Positions 5,482 to 6,003 of a stretch of 6,003 nt of DNA are shown in pieces (within the stretch, counting starts at the first letter, position 1; each line of letters opens with the position of its first letter). The stretch is from an uncultured Lachnospira sp. (GTDB lineage: Bacteria; Bacillota; Clostridia; Lachnospirales; Lachnospiraceae), in NCBI GenBank assembly GCA_934358235.1, contig CAKRKK010000151.1, positions 1 through 6,003 of the forward strand, read 5' to 3'. The translations under genes were made by a program, and so were the position numbers. The notes beneath the pieces were generated by a model, which was not told where the DNA came from, ran no database searches, and saw only the letters and a program-made list of their open reading frames with translations.

Positions 5482-5530
5482 AAAGAAGCTATGCCCATAA
5501 AACCGCACTTTTATGAACATAGCTTTCTTT
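5482..5530 (-). terminator. Two-tier hairpin terminator after the PIN gene
   Basis: Outer stem: AAAGAAGCTATG (5482-5493) with CATAGCTTTCTTT (5518-5530), 12 pairs with one bulged base. Inner stem: CATAAAA (5496-5502) with TTTTATG (5509-5515), 7 perfect pairs around the loop CCGCAC. On the minus strand the outer stem continues into a run of T (complement of 5478-5484), which fits termination of the PIN gene that ends at 5579. It should also insulate the nad promoter 85 bases further on. Confidence 0.75.
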
Positions 5531-5542
5531 ATTTTCCCCTTT

Positions 5543-5583
5543 AAAATGTCAATATTTTTACTAAAATTGTCTACATTTTTACT
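5543..5583. repeat. Two-copy 20-21-bp direct repeat at the PIN stop codon
   Basis: Adjacent copies: 5543-5562 (AAAATGTCAATATTTTTACT) and 5563-5583, which carries one extra T and two further base changes. The second copy overlaps the PIN stop codon (5579-5581). On the minus strand the unit is AGTAAAAAT followed by a GACA-containing tail. No function is evident. Confidence 0.6.
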
Positions 5584-6003
5584 CTTTATTCTTCTCTGCC
5601 TCTAGAACCCCAACAAACTCAGATGGCTCATAAACCTCTATTGGAGCTTTTATATAATCTTTTATATTCCTTGTTACAATACAATCCATCTCTGAACGAA
5701 CGGCTGTTTCAACCATAATAGCATCTTCATAATCACTAATTTCAGAGGATATAGCTTTTCTGCAATCCAAAGACGTTGTATCCAGTAAATGAAATAACGT
5801 AAATAATTTACTTAATATCTTACGTGTTTCAGAATCACTATGAGTTGAACGATGTGTCAAATAATAAATATCTGTAACAGATTTCGCAGTAATATATCCT
5901 TCAAATTGTTGATTAGCAGAATATATAAAAATTTTCTGTGCTACTTCATCAAACGGTTTACGTGATTGAAGTGCATCAACAATAATGCAAGTATCTATAA
6001 GTA
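5579..6003 (-). CDS. PIN-domain protein, probable VapC-like toxin (5' end outside window)
   Basis: The reading frame enters from the right edge and gives 140 residues before TAA. It starts within LIDTCIIVDAL, the usual first strand of a PIN domain, so only a few N-terminal residues should be missing. A TTG at 5858-5860 is inside the domain and is not a credible start. PIN nucleases cut RNA using clustered acidic residues and Mg2+. Here, numbering from the first codon in the window, the candidates are D3, D44 (ITAKSVTDIYYL), D93 (SDYEDAIMVETA) and D106/D115 (DCIVTRNIKDY). The length fits single-domain VapC toxins of type II toxin-antitoxin pairs, whose antitoxin gene normally lies immediately upstream. 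That would be outside the window, so pairing cannot be confirmed. A housekeeping or orphan PIN protein is the alternative. Its own terminator separates it from the nad operon. Confidence 0.85.
   Translation of the reverse strand, partial: LIDTCIIVDALQSRKPFDEVAQKIFIYSANQQFEGYITAKSVTDIYYLTHRSTHSDSETRKILSKLFTLFHLLDTTSLDCRKAISSEISDYEDAIMVETAVRSEMDCIVTRNIKDYIKAPIEVYEPSEFVGVLEAEKNKE

Overview
The window is low-GC and carries Firmicutes-style genes. It holds a complete NAD biosynthesis operon controlled by a 3H-domain regulator of the NiaR type, and the Shine-Dalgarno sites are AGGAG-like. Protein style, clustering of the nad genes with niaR, and the long hairpin terminators suggest a Clostridia genome, most likely Lachnospiraceae. 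That placement is an inference; no marker gene is present. Every gene I can support lies on the minus strand, so transcription runs from high to low coordinates.

Right edge (5482-6003): the 3' part of a PIN-domain protein, probably a VapC-like ribonuclease toxin whose start is just outside the window. It is followed by a tandem repeat at its stop codon and a two-tier hairpin terminator. Centre (1231-5400): a strong sigma-A-type promoter, with a 26-bp palindrome (candidate NiaR operator) over its -35 box, drives nadA-nadB-nadC-niaR. NadB oxidises L-aspartate to iminoaspartate, NadA condenses it with dihydroxyacetone phosphate to quinolinate, and NadC turns quinolinate into nicotinate mononucleotide. 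NiaR should shut the operon off when nicotinate is available, which closes a feedback loop because niaR is the last gene. The operon ends in a roughly 100-nt imperfect hairpin. Left part (1-1185): a Sel1-repeat gene with a good promoter, a long leader and a good ribosome binding site, but broken by an in-frame TAG at codon 48. Nine bases after it begins a HAD-family (Cof-type) phosphatase that runs off the left edge.

The coding content is ordinary: a well-known pathway plus accessory genes. I found no credible new system. The points worth a second look are non-coding or degenerative. They are the in-frame stop in the Sel1 gene, an 18-bp minisatellite spanning the nadB stop codon in the nadB frame, a second palindrome over the nad transcription start, a structured nadA-nadB spacer, a partial duplication of the niaR leader, and long hairpins whose pairing favours the minus-strand RNA.
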